Below are positions 1 through 8,257 of a stretch of 38,919 bases of DNA, piece by piece. This DNA is from Flavobacteriaceae bacterium (GTDB lineage: Bacteria > Bacteroidota > Bacteroidia > Flavobacteriales > Flavobacteriaceae): contig NZMG01000032.1 of NCBI GenBank assembly GCA_002694465.1, positions 1 to 38,919 on the forward strand, written 5' to 3'. Positions within the stretch are counted from its first letter, which is position 1. Every line of letters starts with the position of its first letter. A program made the position numbers and the translations under genes. The notes under the pieces are model-generated. The model was not told the DNA's origin. It ran no database searches and saw only the letters and a list, made by a program, of their open reading frames with translations.

Positions 1-212
1 ATTCCCCCAAAGGCACTATTGGTCCAATATGTTTCTTCACCCGTCTGTTTTCGGAAGTCATTTTGCTGTTTCGCCATTCCTGTATATTGCACAATATCAC
101 TCTGGAAAATAGTTTTTCCTTTTAAAACAGGGCTGAAATAAGCTAGCGAAGCAATAATAAATAAGACGACAACAACTAAATGCGGAATAAATCGCTTGAA
201 ATTAAAAGCCAT
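1..212 (-). CDS. YfhO-type integral membrane protein, N-terminal fragment
   Basis: The first about 70 residues of a protein cut by the window edge. It starts at ATG 212-210 and reads MAFNFKRFIPHLVVVV, then a hydrophobic membrane segment ending near ASLAYFSPVL, then GKTIFQSDIVQYTGMAKQ and a TYWTNSAFGG stretch. That N-terminus (one membrane helix, then the QSD..QY.GM motif and the Trp-Thr-x-Ser-x-Phe-Gly-Gly motif) is what I know from the large Bacteroidota YfhO family, multi-spanning inner-membrane proteins with a GT-C glycosyltransferase-like architecture. The substrate is unknown. The family usually exceeds 700 residues, so most of the gene lies outside. The call rests on recognition of the N-terminus only. 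Confidence 0.75.
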   Translation of the reverse strand, partial: MAFNFKRFIPHLVVVVLFIIASLAYFSPVLKGKTIFQSDIVQYTGMAKQQNDFRKQTGEETYWTNSAFGG

Positions 213-288
213 AAAGGGATTTTTAAGTACTTGGGGAAATTATAAAAAATATCGCGATGCCGATGAAAAAGTTAGTAGAAATTAGGTT

Positions 289-552
289 TTATTCTACTTC
301 TTCAAAATCGATGTACTCACCCACTACTTTTTTCGACTTTGGGTTATTGTTGGAAGTTTTAGTAAACGGTGTGCTTTCATCTGGATTGGTGTGGTTTGGT
401 TGAAAGGGATTTTGCCCAAACGCACTTTCAAAACGTTGATTCATTTTTTTTGCCAAAAAACGAAGCAAATAGGGTTTTGCCAGCCTAAGGAGAAACTTAA
501 GCCCGAGATATACCAAAAGGATGATTAAAACCGTTTTCAGAAAAGAAATCAT
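289..552 (-). CDS. DUF4834-type small membrane protein
   Basis: 87 residues from ATG 552. A TTG four codons upstream could extend it, but the ATG gives the usual MISFLKTVLIILL start. One membrane helix spans about residues 5-20, followed by a basic stretch (LRLAKPYLLRFLAKKM), a flexible polar linker, and the C-terminal GEYIDFEEVE. This layout and the GEYIDFEE ending match the DUF4834 family found throughout Flavobacteriaceae, which has no known function. It lies beside the YfhO-type gene in the same orientation (76 bases apart), an order I associate with this family pair. The protein is probably anchored in the inner membrane by its N-terminus with a cytoplasmic tail. Confidence 0.75.
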   Translation of the reverse strand: MISFLKTVLIILLVYLGLKFLLRLAKPYLLRFLAKKMNQRFESAFGQNPFQPNHTNPDESTPFTKTSNNNPKSKKVVGEYIDFEEVE

Positions 553-649
553 AATACTACTCAATTATCAATAATCTAACACTTTTCAAAAGTACGCATT
601 GTAATATAAAAAGTGTAATTTCAACTATTAAATAAATGATAAAATCTTA

Positions 650-657
650 TATCTTTG
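650..657 (+). promoter_or_regulatory. Bacteroidota -7 element TATCTTTG
   Basis: TATCTTTG fits the Bacteroidota sigma-70 -7 consensus TAnnTTTG exactly. It lies 17 bases before ATG 675 and inside the longer open frame that begins at 636, so it supports the downstream start with a very short leader. No convincing -33 TTG is seen at the usual distance. Confidence 0.55.
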
Positions 658-674
658 GCTTAAACCTAAACTGT

Positions 675-1700
675 ATGCGTTTTCTTCTTGCTCTGCTTGT
701 TTTCCTACCCCTTTCGGCAATTTCTCAATATACCGATATGATTAATACCAATCAGCCAGGAGGTTCTCAAGGGGCATTTGCAGTAGGTAAAAAAGTACTT
801 CAGTTCGAAAGCGGTATTACCTTAGGACAAGAAAAACACAATTTATTATTTACCGAAACCAATCTTTTTAATTGGGATTATAGCATTCGATACGGGTTGT
901 TTAAAGAAGAGCTTGAGGTAAGTTTAATGGGTTCTTTTCAAAGAAATAAAGTTACTTATTCGCAAGGATTTACAGGTGAAGATGCCTATTCTAACTTTAA
1001 AAGCAACACCTTAGGGGCAAAGTATTTACTGTACGATCCTTACCGAAAAAGAGATTTAGAAGGCCCCAATTTATACAGTTGGAAAGCTAATAATAGATTT
1101 CAATGGGAAGATCTAATTCCTGCGGTTTCTATTTATGCAGGAGCCAATTTTGATTTTGCAGACAATCCTTTTCTCCCTTACCAAGAGAGTACTATCTCTC
1201 CAAAAGTAGTTTTGTCTACTCAAAACAATTTTGTGGGAAGCTTGGTGCTAGTGACTAACATTTTTGCCGATAGAATCACTACCGATTTCCCAACCTACGG
1301 ATACATTGTTACGTTAACACATGCCACAAACCGATACTTCTCCATTTTTGTAGAAAATCAAGGGTTTAAGAGTGATTTCTATTCAGATCAATTAATACGT
1401 GCAGGAGCCGCTGTGCTTATTTACGAGGATTTACACCTAGATGTGTCGCTAACCAAAGGATTTAAAGACACCCCTTCCGTTTTCTACGGAAGAGTGGGCG
1501 TCGCGTACCGATTTGATATGCACGGTGATGATGAATTCTTGGAAGAAAAAGGAAAAGCAGGTAGAGCATTAAAGCGTGCCGAAAAAGACAAAAACAAAGC
1601 CTTGAAAAAAGCTTTAAAAGAAAAGAAAAAGAATAAAAAGAAAAGAAAAGACAGTTTTGAAATTGATGACAACGAAGGAGATGATAATGGTGGAATATAG
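675..1700 (+). CDS. Outer-membrane beta-barrel transporter-like protein
   Basis: Secreted protein of 341 residues starting at ATG 675 (MRFLLALLVFLPLSAISQ is a clean signal peptide cleaved after SQ). The frame is open from ATG 636, but that start would bury the signal peptide and the promoter lies inside it. The mature part has many alternating aromatic and polar strands (YSIRYGLFKEELEVSL, FSIFVENQGF, RVGVAYRFD), typical of the Bacteroidota 'transporter' family related to the phenol-degradation MetA barrel; this family is assigned by appearance. After the last strand, around residue 280, comes a roughly 60-residue tail very rich in Lys and then Asp/Glu, which is unusual for a barrel. The next gene follows after 12 bases, so the two may be co-transcribed. 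Substrate unknown. Confidence 0.7.
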   Translation: MRFLLALLVFLPLSAISQYTDMINTNQPGGSQGAFAVGKKVLQFESGITLGQEKHNLLFTETNLFNWDYSIRYGLFKEELEVSLMGSFQRNKVTYSQGFTGEDAYSNFKSNTLGAKYLLYDPYRKRDLEGPNLYSWKANNRFQWEDLIPAVSIYAGANFDFADNPFLPYQESTISPKVVLSTQNNFVGSLVLVTNIFADRITTDFPTYGYIVTLTHATNRYFSIFVENQGFKSDFYSDQLIRAGAAVLIYEDLHLDVSLTKGFKDTPSVFYGRVGVAYRFDMHGDDEFLEEKGKAGRALKRAEKDKNKALKKALKEKKKNKKKRKDSFEIDDNEGDDNGGI

Positions 1701-1712
1701 TTTGAATAGCTT

Positions 1713-2831
1713 ATGATTGAAATTTTACCTGTAGAGACTAACAAACAACTGAAGCAATTTGTAACCTTTCCGTTTCAGTTATATAAAGACAGCAAATATT
1801 GGGTACCACCTTTAATTAAAGATGAGCTGGAAACCCTTGATAAATCCAAAAATCCCGTTTTTAAAAATGCGGAAGCCGACTATTTTTTAGCAAAAAAAAA
1901 CGGTAACATTGTTGGTAGAATAGCAGTGATTATCAATCATTTGGAAGTCAATGAAATTGGCAAAAAGAAAGTTCGCTTTGGATGGTTTGATGTAATTGAC
2001 GACATTAAAGTAACTGAAGCCCTATTAGACAAAGTTTTTGAAATTGGACGCGCTCACAACCTTGAATATGCCGAAGGTCCTGTGGGGTTCTCCAACATGG
2101 AGAAAGCTGGGATTTTAACCAAAGGTTTTGACGAAATGAATACCATGATTACCTGGTATCATCATCCCTACTATGCAGCGCATTTTGAAAAGCTTGGTTT
2201 TGAAAAACAAGCCACATGGGTAGAATTTAAATTAAGTATCCCAGAATCTATCAAAGATAAAGTAGCCAAATTTTCCAGCATTGTACGAGAACGATACGGA
2301 CTTTCGGTGATACGCTTTAAAAACAAAAAGGAAATCCTGCCCTATGTAGATGAAATGTTCGATTTGCTGAATAAAACCTACAACACCCTACAAACTTTTG
2401 TGCCTATTCAGCAGTATCAAATAGATTATTACAAAGAGAAATACTTTAATTTTATTCATCCAGACTATATTACCTGCATTAAAGACAAGGAAGGAAAACT
2501 AATTGCTTTTTCTATTGTGATGCCTTCCTTTACCAAAGCCCTTAAAAAAGCCAACGGAAGCTTATTTCCCTTTGGGTGGTATCATTTATGGCAAGCGCAG
2601 CGTAAAAACGATCGTGCAGCATTTTATTTAATTGGGATAGACCCAAAATATCAAGGCAAAGGCGTTACTGCTATTATTTTTGAAGAAATGCAATACTTGT
2701 TTAACAGCAAGGGCATAGATAAAGTGGAAACCAACCCCGAGTTAAAAGAAAATACTGCGGTACAACAACTTTGGAAGGATTACAACCCTATTCAACATAA
2801 AGAAAGGAGTACGTTTAGGAAGTCTTTATAA
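1713..2831 (+). CDS. YghO-like GNAT-fold protein
   Basis: 372 residues. The middle holds the family block LEYAEGPVGFSNMEKAG followed by YYAAHFEKLGFEK, and the C-terminus holds an acetyl-CoA-binding-like A motif (YLIGIDPKYQGKGVTA), so this is a double-GNAT-type protein of the YghO family. The length is normal for the family, which is not experimentally characterised; acyl transfer is inferred from the fold. It follows the transporter gene by 12 bases on the same strand. An imperfectly placed inverted repeat (ATAAGAATT/AATTCTTAT) spans 2831-2874 beyond the stop, with too long a loop to call a terminator. Confidence 0.7.
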   Translation: MIEILPVETNKQLKQFVTFPFQLYKDSKYWVPPLIKDELETLDKSKNPVFKNAEADYFLAKKNGNIVGRIAVIINHLEVNEIGKKKVRFGWFDVIDDIKVTEALLDKVFEIGRAHNLEYAEGPVGFSNMEKAGILTKGFDEMNTMITWYHHPYYAAHFEKLGFEKQATWVEFKLSIPESIKDKVAKFSSIVRERYGLSVIRFKNKKEILPYVDEMFDLLNKTYNTLQTFVPIQQYQIDYYKEKYFNFIHPDYITCIKDKEGKLIAFSIVMPSFTKALKKANGSLFPFGWYHLWQAQRKNDRAAFYLIGIDPKYQGKGVTAIIFEEMQYLFNSKGIDKVETNPELKENTAVQQLWKDYNPIQHKERSTFRKSL

Positions 2832-2870
2832 TAAGAATTTATTTTTTTACGAGTGTTGGAAACTGAATTC

Positions 2871-3329
2871 TTATTTAGAATCTAATTTCATGATGATTCT
2901 TGGGGAATTGTCAAAATAGTAGTTCAAATCTTCTGATACTTTTTTAAACCCTAATTTTTCGTATAAATTGATAGCGGAAGTATTGTCTGGAGTTGTTGTT
3001 AACTGGATTTCATTAATGTTTTTACTCTTGAAAGCCGATAACAATTCTAATGAGATACGCTGACCAATCTTTCTCTTTTGTTCTGGTTTTGTTACCGCTA
3101 AAACAAAGACCCAACCAATGTTTTTATCCATATCAATTCCACCGAAACAATACCCCTTTATTTGGTTAAGTTCATCGGCCGCCACAAAAAAAAGATCAGG
3201 TGCTATGTCATAAAATTGCCTTAGAACAAATAACGGATAATTCATGGGCTTGAAAGCTTCTTCTTCTAGTTGAAAAATGCTTACAAGGTCCTCTTTTATA
3301 GCTTTTCTAATTTTAATATTTGAATTCAC
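2871..3329 (-). CDS. GNAT family N-acetyltransferase
   Basis: 152 residues, the usual length of a single-domain RimI-like GNAT. The order is: N-terminal IKIRKAIKEDLVSIFQLEEEAF (strand 1 and helix 1), a central IGWVFVLAVTKPEQKRKIGQRI carrying the Q/RxxGxG/A-type acetyl-CoA loop in degenerate form (Q-K-R-K-I-G-Q-R), then LTTTPDNTSAINLYEKLGFKKV, the classic motif B with Asn and the Y.KLGF ending. The acceptor cannot be predicted: both ribosomal N-terminal acetylation and small-molecule acetylation occur in this group. Transcribed convergently with the YghO-like gene. No -7 element was recognised upstream. Confidence 0.8.
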   Translation of the reverse strand: MNSNIKIRKAIKEDLVSIFQLEEEAFKPMNYPLFVLRQFYDIAPDLFFVAADELNQIKGYCFGGIDMDKNIGWVFVLAVTKPEQKRKIGQRISLELLSAFKSKNINEIQLTTTPDNTSAINLYEKLGFKKVSEDLNYYFDNSPRIIMKLDSK

Positions 3330-3468
3330 GGTTTTCGAGAAATTATTATACTACTATTGAAATATTTACGGAATTTTTTGAAATCCTATATTATCAACAA
3401 TATTGTCAAGTATATCAGTAAAGTTAATTAAAAAGAATATATACTATTTGCCAGATAGTTAACGATAA

Positions 3469-3495
3469 AAAAACCACCTTTAAAAGGTGGTTTTT
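3469..3495 (-). terminator. Rho-independent terminator, 12-bp stem
   Basis: AAAAACCACCTT pairs perfectly with AAGGTGGTTTTT across a three-base loop. On the minus strand it follows the alpha-oxoamine synthase stop at 3556 and ends in a T run. It is A/T-flanked on both sides, but the gene at 2871-3329 points away from it, so only minus-strand use makes sense. Confidence 0.8.
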
Positions 3496-3514
3496 ATTAT
3501 TTAGTTTTCGTTTG

Positions 3515-3551
3515 CCCTTCGACTAGCTCAGGGTGACAAAATAGAATGACA
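3515..3551. repeat. REP-like intergenic element CCCTTCGACTAGCTCAGGG
   Basis: CCCTTCGACTAGCTCAGGG followed by TGACA has CCCT/AGGG ends and resembles the short dispersed palindromes that are very common between genes in Bacteroidota genomes. Only one copy is present in this window, so the dispersed nature rests on my general knowledge and not on this sequence. It sits between a terminator and the stop codon of the gene at 3556-4821. Confidence 0.5.
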
Positions 3552-3555
3552 CTTT

Positions 3556-4821
3556 TTACTCTCCCATTGCGGCCGCAACATGGGCAGAAAGGCGTTTATA
3601 CGTTCCATTTTCTAATCGTTCTCTAATGGCTGAGAAGGCATTTAACGTCTCCTCAATATCTTCCATAGTATGTGACGCAGTTGGGATTAAACGCAATAAG
3701 ATTAATCCTTTAGGAATTACAGGATACACTACAATCGAGCAGAAGATTCCGTGGTTTTCACGTAAATCTTTTACCAACGCCATGGCTTCTGGAATACTTC
3801 CTTTTAAATAGACCGGAGTTACACAACTTTGTGTAGTTCCTAAGTCAAATCCACGTTCGCGTAATCCACCTTGTAGTGCATTTACATTCTCCCAAAGCTT
3901 GTTTTTAAGCTCTGGCATGGTGCGTATCATATCCAAACGTTTCAAAGCACCTTCCACCAATTGCATTTGCAATGATTTGGCAAACATTTGAGAACGTAGG
4001 TTGTATTTTAAGTAATTGATGATTTCTTCGTCGGCAGCAATAAATGCACCTGTACTCGCCATAGACTTGGCAAAGGTGGCAAAATACACATCGATCTCGT
4101 CTTGCACCCCTTGCTCCTCACCTGCTCCGGCACCTGTTTTACCAAGGGTTCCAAAACCGTGGGCATCATCCACAAACAATCTAAAATTGAATTTTTTCTT
4201 CAGCGCAACGATTTCTTTTAGTTTTCCTTGCTCACCACGCATACCAAAAACACCTTCAGAAATTAAAAGAATCCCCCCGCCTGTTTTTTCTGCTACTTTT
4301 TCGGCACGCCTTAAGTTTTTCTCAATGCTTTCCATATCGTTGTGCTTATAGGTGAAACGCTGACCTAAATGCAAACGTACTCCGTCTATAATACATGCAT
4401 GTGCATCTACATCATACACAATGACATCATCTTTAGATACCAAGGCATCGATGGTAGAAACCATTCCCTGATATCCAAAGTTTAACAGATAAGCTGCTTC
4501 TTTGTGAACAAATGCCGCTAACTCTCTTTGAAGTTTTTCGTGAAGGTCTGTGTGACCGCTCATCATTCTGGCTCCCATTGGGTATGCCGAACCATATTTT
4601 ACGCCAGCTTCAGCATCTGCTTTACGTACTTCCGGGTGGTTTGCTAGCCCTAAGTAATCATTGATACTCCAAGTGATTACTTCTTTCCCTTGGAATTTCA
4701 TTCGGTTAGAAATTTCACCCTCCAATTTTGGGAATACAAAGTAGCCTTCCGCTTGTTCGGCCCATTTTCCTAATGGTCCTTTGTCTTTATAAATTTTGTC
4801 GAATAAATCTTTCATCAACAT
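3556..4821 (-). CDS. Alpha-oxoamine synthase family PLP enzyme, probable cysteate or serine fatty acyltransferase
   Basis: 421 residues, normal for the AONS/KBL/serine palmitoyltransferase family. These enzymes condense an amino acid with an acyl thioester with loss of CO2. Visible features: substrate-loop sequence SINDYLGLANHPEV (48-66), SGHTDLHEKLE-type motif near 88-98, YDVDAHACIIDG (136-147), the LFVDDAHGFG cofactor motif (D219, H221) and the PLP lysine K252 in FATFAKSMAS. In Bacteroidota this family makes the long-chain base of sphingolipids (from serine) or of sulfonolipids such as capnine (from cysteate). The upstream neighbour is a cysteine-synthase-like PLP enzyme, which favours cysteate, but I cannot read substrate choice from sequence. 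A terminator separates the two genes and this gene has its own -7 element. Start is ATG 4821 or ATG 4815. Confidence 0.8.
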   Translation of the reverse strand: MLMKDLFDKIYKDKGPLGKWAEQAEGYFVFPKLEGEISNRMKFQGKEVITWSINDYLGLANHPEVRKADAEAGVKYGSAYPMGARMMSGHTDLHEKLQRELAAFVHKEAAYLLNFGYQGMVSTIDALVSKDDVIVYDVDAHACIIDGVRLHLGQRFTYKHNDMESIEKNLRRAEKVAEKTGGGILLISEGVFGMRGEQGKLKEIVALKKKFNFRLFVDDAHGFGTLGKTGAGAGEEQGVQDEIDVYFATFAKSMASTGAFIAADEEIINYLKYNLRSQMFAKSLQMQLVEGALKRLDMIRTMPELKNKLWENVNALQGGLRERGFDLGTTQSCVTPVYLKGSIPEAMALVKDLRENHGIFCSIVVYPVIPKGLILLRLIPTASHTMEDIEETLNAFSAIRERLENGTYKRLSAHVAAAMGE

Positions 4822-4841
4822 CTATAGGTTAGAATAAGTTG

Positions 4842-4849
4842 CAAAAATA
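4842..4849 (-). promoter_or_regulatory. -7 element TATTTTTG for the alpha-oxoamine synthase gene
   Basis: On the minus strand TATTTTTG matches TAnnTTTG exactly, 20 bases before ATG 4821. No clear -33 TTG. By chance this motif should occur about once per 1-2 kb per strand in DNA this AT-rich, so position is what gives it weight. Confidence 0.5.
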
Positions 4850-4900
4850 GTTATTTTCAAGATGATAGCCATATTCTTTTTCAGAAAGAAATAGGCATAA

Positions 4901-4930
4901 AAAAACCGCCACATTTCTGTAACGGTTTTT
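4901..4930 (-). terminator. Rho-independent terminator between the two PLP enzyme genes
   Basis: AAAAACCG pairs with CGGTTTTT; after a 2x2 internal loop a further ACA/TGT stem closes on TTTC. It lies 18 bases after the stop of the gene at 4948-5982 and ends in a T run on the minus strand. It would limit read-through into the gene at 3556-4821. Confidence 0.7.
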
Positions 4931-4947
4931 GATTATTTTCTGAAATG

Positions 4948-5982
4948 TTATTTTACATAGGTTATTGGCTTTTGCGCTTCCTTTTCGGCATCCATAAAGC
5001 CTTGTTGCTCCATCCACTCATCTTTGTAGATTTTGCTCATATATCGAGAGCCGTGATCTGGAAAGATAACCACTACCACACTCTCATCGGTAAACGTTTT
5101 TTCTTCATCAAACTGCTTTATTCCCTGCATCGCTGCACCACTCGTATAACCAAGAAATAATCCTTCTTTAGTGGCTAACTCCCGTGCTGTATGCGCACTA
5201 TCCTCATCGGTTACTTTCATAAATCGATCAATACAGTCAAAATCTGTAGCCGAAGGAATTAAGTTTTTACCCAATCCTTCAATACGGTATGGATAAATTT
5301 CGTCTTTATCCAATTCACGAGTTTCGTGATATTTCTGAATTACAGAACCGTACGCATCGATTCCTAAAATTTGAATAGTAGGATTTTGCTCTTTTAAATA
5401 CTTTGCAGTTCCTGAAATAGTACCACCCGTACCACTACAAGCTACTAAATGCGTTATTTGTCCACCGGTTTGTTCCCAAATTTCGGGACCTGTTGAGTGA
5501 TAATGAGCATCTATATTTAATTGATTAAAATACTGATTGATATAAATAGAGCCTGGTGTTTCTTCGTGTATTCTTTTGGCTACTTCGTAATACGATCGAT
5601 GATCATCTGCAGGAACGTGTGCAGGACACACATGTACCTCAGCTCCCATAGCTTTTAGCATATCTATTTTATCTGCAGAGGATTTTGAAGAAACCGCTAA
5701 AATACATTTGTACCCTTTTAAAATACTAACCATTGCAATACTGAAACCTGTGTTTCCACTGGTAGTTTCAATGATGGTATCGCCAGGGTTTAAAATTCCT
5801 TGCTTTTCAGCTTCGTTTATAATGTATAGTGCTATTCTATCTTTTGCAGAATGCCCGGGATTAAATGCCTCTACTTTAGCGTAGAAGTTCCCTTTCATTC
5901 CTGAAGTAATGTGGTTGAGTTTTATTAATGGGGTGTTCCCGATTAACTCCAACACACTCTCGTGGGCCTGAATGTTCTTCAT
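4948..5982 (-). CDS. Cysteine synthase/CBS-like PLP enzyme, candidate cysteate synthase
   Basis: 344 residues of fold-type II PLP enzyme. Key points: IGNTPLIKL (14-22), Schiff-base lysine K47 in [11 protein letters not shown] where cysteine synthases usually read NPSGSVKDR, the phosphate/substrate loop ETTSGNTG (72-79), [17 protein letters not shown] glycine-rich cofactor loop, [10 protein letters not shown], and GYTSGAAM in place of the usual GGSSGA. The C-terminal half is closer to cystathionine beta-synthase than to CysK, but there are no CBS regulatory domains. Cysteine synthase, CBS and cysteate synthase are all possible. The adjacent alpha-oxoamine synthase suggests the last, which would make cysteate for sulfonolipid assembly. 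Start ATG 5982; a -7 element lies about 50 bases upstream. Confidence 0.75.
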   Translation of the reverse strand: MKNIQAHESVLELIGNTPLIKLNHITSGMKGNFYAKVEAFNPGHSAKDRIALYIINEAEKQGILNPGDTIIETTSGNTGFSIAMVSILKGYKCILAVSSKSSADKIDMLKAMGAEVHVCPAHVPADDHRSYYEVAKRIHEETPGSIYINQYFNQLNIDAHYHSTGPEIWEQTGGQITHLVACSGTGGTISGTAKYLKEQNPTIQILGIDAYGSVIQKYHETRELDKDEIYPYRIEGLGKNLIPSATDFDCIDRFMKVTDEDSAHTARELATKEGLFLGYTSGAAMQGIKQFDEEKTFTDESVVVVIFPDHGSRYMSKIYKDEWMEQQGFMDAEKEAQKPITYVK

Positions 5983-6030
5983 ATAGAAAGTTTAATTAGC
6001 TACGTGAGCGAACCCACGATTAAAACCGCA

Positions 6031-6038
6031 CAAAGTTA
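6031..6038 (-). promoter_or_regulatory. -7 element TAACTTTG for the cysteine-synthase-like gene
   Basis: TAACTTTG on the minus strand fits TAnnTTTG exactly and lies 48 bases before ATG 5982, within the 71-base gap after the peptidase gene. No -33 TTG at the right spacing. Confidence 0.5.
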
Positions 6039-6053
6039 CGGCAAAAAATTTAA

Positions 6054-8192
6054 TTACTCCTTAATTCCTTCCAAATCAAGTAAAAAAGCATAATCCATTG
6101 CAACTTCCTTAAGTGATTCAAATCGACCTGAAGCTCCCCCGTGACCAGCATCCATATTGGTTTGTAACAATAAAATAGTATCATCTGTCTTCATCTCACG
6201 AAGTTTTGCCACCCATTTTGCAGGTTCCCAATACTGAACTTGAGAATCGTGCAACCCTGTGGTCACTAACATATTTGGATAGGCCTTCGCTTCAACATTG
6301 TCGTAGGGTGAATACGATTTCATATAATCGTAATATATTTTTTCATTAGGATTTCCCCATTCGTCATATTCTCCGGTTGTTAGGGGAATACTATCATCTA
6401 GCATGGTCGTTACCACATCTACAAAAGGTACCGAAGCCACTACACCATTATATAATTCTGGTGCCATATTTACCACCGCTCCCATTAACAAGCCTCCAGC
6501 TGAACCTCCCATGGCGTATAAATGCTTTGGTGACGTGTATTTTTCTCCAATTAAATATTTTGAAGCATCCACAAAATCTGTAAAAGTGTTTTTCTTTTTA
6601 AGAAGCTTTCCATTTTCGTACCATGCTCTTCCCAAATATTCACTTCCACGAATATGGGCAATAGCAAAAACAAAACCTCTGTCCAATAAACTTAATCGAG
6701 TAGTTGAAAAGTACGGGTCTACAATGGCTCCATAAGACCCATAACCATAAAGCAACACTGGATTGTTACCATTTTGTTTCATCCCTTTTCGATACACCAT
6801 CGAAATTGGAATTTTAGTCCCGTCTGCGGCTGTTGCCCACACTCTTTTCGATTCGTAATTCTCTTTTTTGAACTTTCCTCCCAATACTTCGGTTTCCTTC
6901 ATCACCACCTTCTCTTTGGTTTCCATATTGAAATCGATGACCGAAGCCGGAGTGGTTAAGGAGTTATAACTATACCGAAGCGTTTTTGTATCGTACTCTA
7001 TATTCTGTGAAGGATAAGCAGTATACGTTTCGCTATTAAAAGGCAAATAATAATCGTCTTTTCCATCCCAACGTTTAATTCGTATTTTATTTAAACCATT
7101 GTTGCGTTCACTTATAACCAAATATTCTTTAAAAATATCAATGTCTTCAAGAAGCACATCGCTACGGTGTCCAATCACCTCTTCCCAATTATCCATGGTG
7201 GTTTTGTTTTGAGAAGTTTTCATTAATTTGAAATTAGTGGCTTTGTCTTTATTTGTAACGATGTAAAAATCATTACCAAAGTGAAAAATATTGTACTCTA
7301 AGCCTTTGGTTCGTGGTTGAAATACTTTAAAAGTTCCTTCAGGCATATCGGCATCTAAAATTTGAAACTCAGACGTAAGCGTGCTATAACTTCCTATAAC
7401 GATAAACTTATGCGATTTTGTTTTATACACATAGGTTCCAAAGGTTTCATCTTTTTCTTCAAAAACGAGTACATCTTTTTCTGGGTCTGTTCCTACCGTA
7501 TGTCTATAAATTTTATCGGCTCGAAGGGTTTGTTCGTCTTTTAAAGTATAAAATAAGGTCTTGTTATCGTTTCCCCAAGTAGAGCTCCCAGTAGTGTTAC
7601 TGATTTCGTCTTTAAGAATTTCGCCTGTTTCTAAATTTTTAATATAAATATTGTATTGCCTACGGCTTAGGGTATCTACTCCAAAAGCTGCCCATTTATT
7701 ATCTGGACTTACATTTACACCTCGCAAACTGTAATAGGCATATTCTTCTGCCATTTCATTTACGTTAAACATAATTTCCTCTTCTGCGTCCAGCGATCCT
7801 TTTTTACGAGAATGTATAGGATAATCTTTTCCAGCTTCATAACGCGTGATATAATAGTACCCATTATAGAAATAAGGCACCGAGGCATCGTCCTCTTTAA
7901 TACGGCCTTTCATTTCTTCGAATAAATCATTCTGAAAATCCTTTGTGTGAGCGGTCATCTTGTTATAGTAATCATTTTCACGCTCTAGATAATCTATCAC
8001 TTCTTCATTTTCACGCTCGTTTAACCAATAATAATTATCAATACGAACATCGCCGTGAATTTCAAGATGTTTTTCCTTTTTGTCTGCTTTAGGGGGGATT
8101 ATATTCATAGGTTTCTCTGAAGTTTCAGAATTTTTACACGAAGCCGCAAAAATAAGGCATATCAATAAAATAAAGGGATAAATTTTCATCAT
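6054..8192 (-). CDS. S9A prolyl oligopeptidase family lipoprotein (oligopeptidase B-like)
   Basis: 712 residues. The N-terminus carries a lipoprotein signal peptide ending in LIFAASC, so the mature enzyme is lipidated at that Cys. An N-terminal seven-bladed propeller part (about 60-440) precedes the alpha/beta-hydrolase domain. The catalytic triad is visible: S564 in AMGGSAGG, D649 in GLHDSQV, H684 in DAGHGGASG. The GGSAGG box and the DAGHGG ending are typical of protease II/oligopeptidase B, which cleaves short peptides after basic residues; specificity here is inferred from family only. Two adjacent ATGs (8192, 8189) could start it. It is divergent from ybaB with a 65-base gap. Confidence 0.88.
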   Translation of the reverse strand: MMKIYPFILLICLIFAASCKNSETSEKPMNIIPPKADKKEKHLEIHGDVRIDNYYWLNERENEEVIDYLERENDYYNKMTAHTKDFQNDLFEEMKGRIKEDDASVPYFYNGYYYITRYEAGKDYPIHSRKKGSLDAEEEIMFNVNEMAEEYAYYSLRGVNVSPDNKWAAFGVDTLSRRQYNIYIKNLETGEILKDEISNTTGSSTWGNDNKTLFYTLKDEQTLRADKIYRHTVGTDPEKDVLVFEEKDETFGTYVYKTKSHKFIVIGSYSTLTSEFQILDADMPEGTFKVFQPRTKGLEYNIFHFGNDFYIVTNKDKATNFKLMKTSQNKTTMDNWEEVIGHRSDVLLEDIDIFKEYLVISERNNGLNKIRIKRWDGKDDYYLPFNSETYTAYPSQNIEYDTKTLRYSYNSLTTPASVIDFNMETKEKVVMKETEVLGGKFKKENYESKRVWATAADGTKIPISMVYRKGMKQNGNNPVLLYGYGSYGAIVDPYFSTTRLSLLDRGFVFAIAHIRGSEYLGRAWYENGKLLKKKNTFTDFVDASKYLIGEKYTSPKHLYAMGGSAGGLLMGAVVNMAPELYNGVVASVPFVDVVTTMLDDSIPLTTGEYDEWGNPNEKIYYDYMKSYSPYDNVEAKAYPNMLVTTGLHDSQVQYWEPAKWVAKLREMKTDDTILLLQTNMDAGHGGASGRFESLKEVAMDYAFLLDLEGIKE

Positions 8193-8223
8193 AAAAAGAC
8201 TATGGTTTGCACTCGCAAAATAC

Positions 8224-8231
8224 TAAATTTG
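8224..8231 (+). promoter_or_regulatory. -7 element TAAATTTG for ybaB
   Basis: TAAATTTG fits TAnnTTTG and lies 26 bases before ATG 8258. A TTTG at 8206-8209 is 14 bases upstream, shorter than the usual 17-23, so the -33 match is doubtful. The motif lies inside the TTG-started extension of the frame, which argues against that longer start. Confidence 0.5.
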
Positions 8232-8257
8232 CAGCGATTAATTTTAAACTGAAAAAT

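Noticed and set aside
1484..1744. Minus-strand frame opposite the Lys-rich tail of the transporter
   Set aside because: Its Phe/Leu/Ser-rich product is the expected complement of Lys/Glu codons.
2831..2874. Inverted repeat ATAAGAATT/AATTCTTAT as terminator
   Set aside because: The loop is 26 bases and the stem very AT-rich; it overlaps a stop codon and lacks a clear T run.
4945..5160. Plus-strand frame opposite the cysteine-synthase-like gene
   Set aside because: Shadow of a strongly conserved minus-strand gene; no family likeness.
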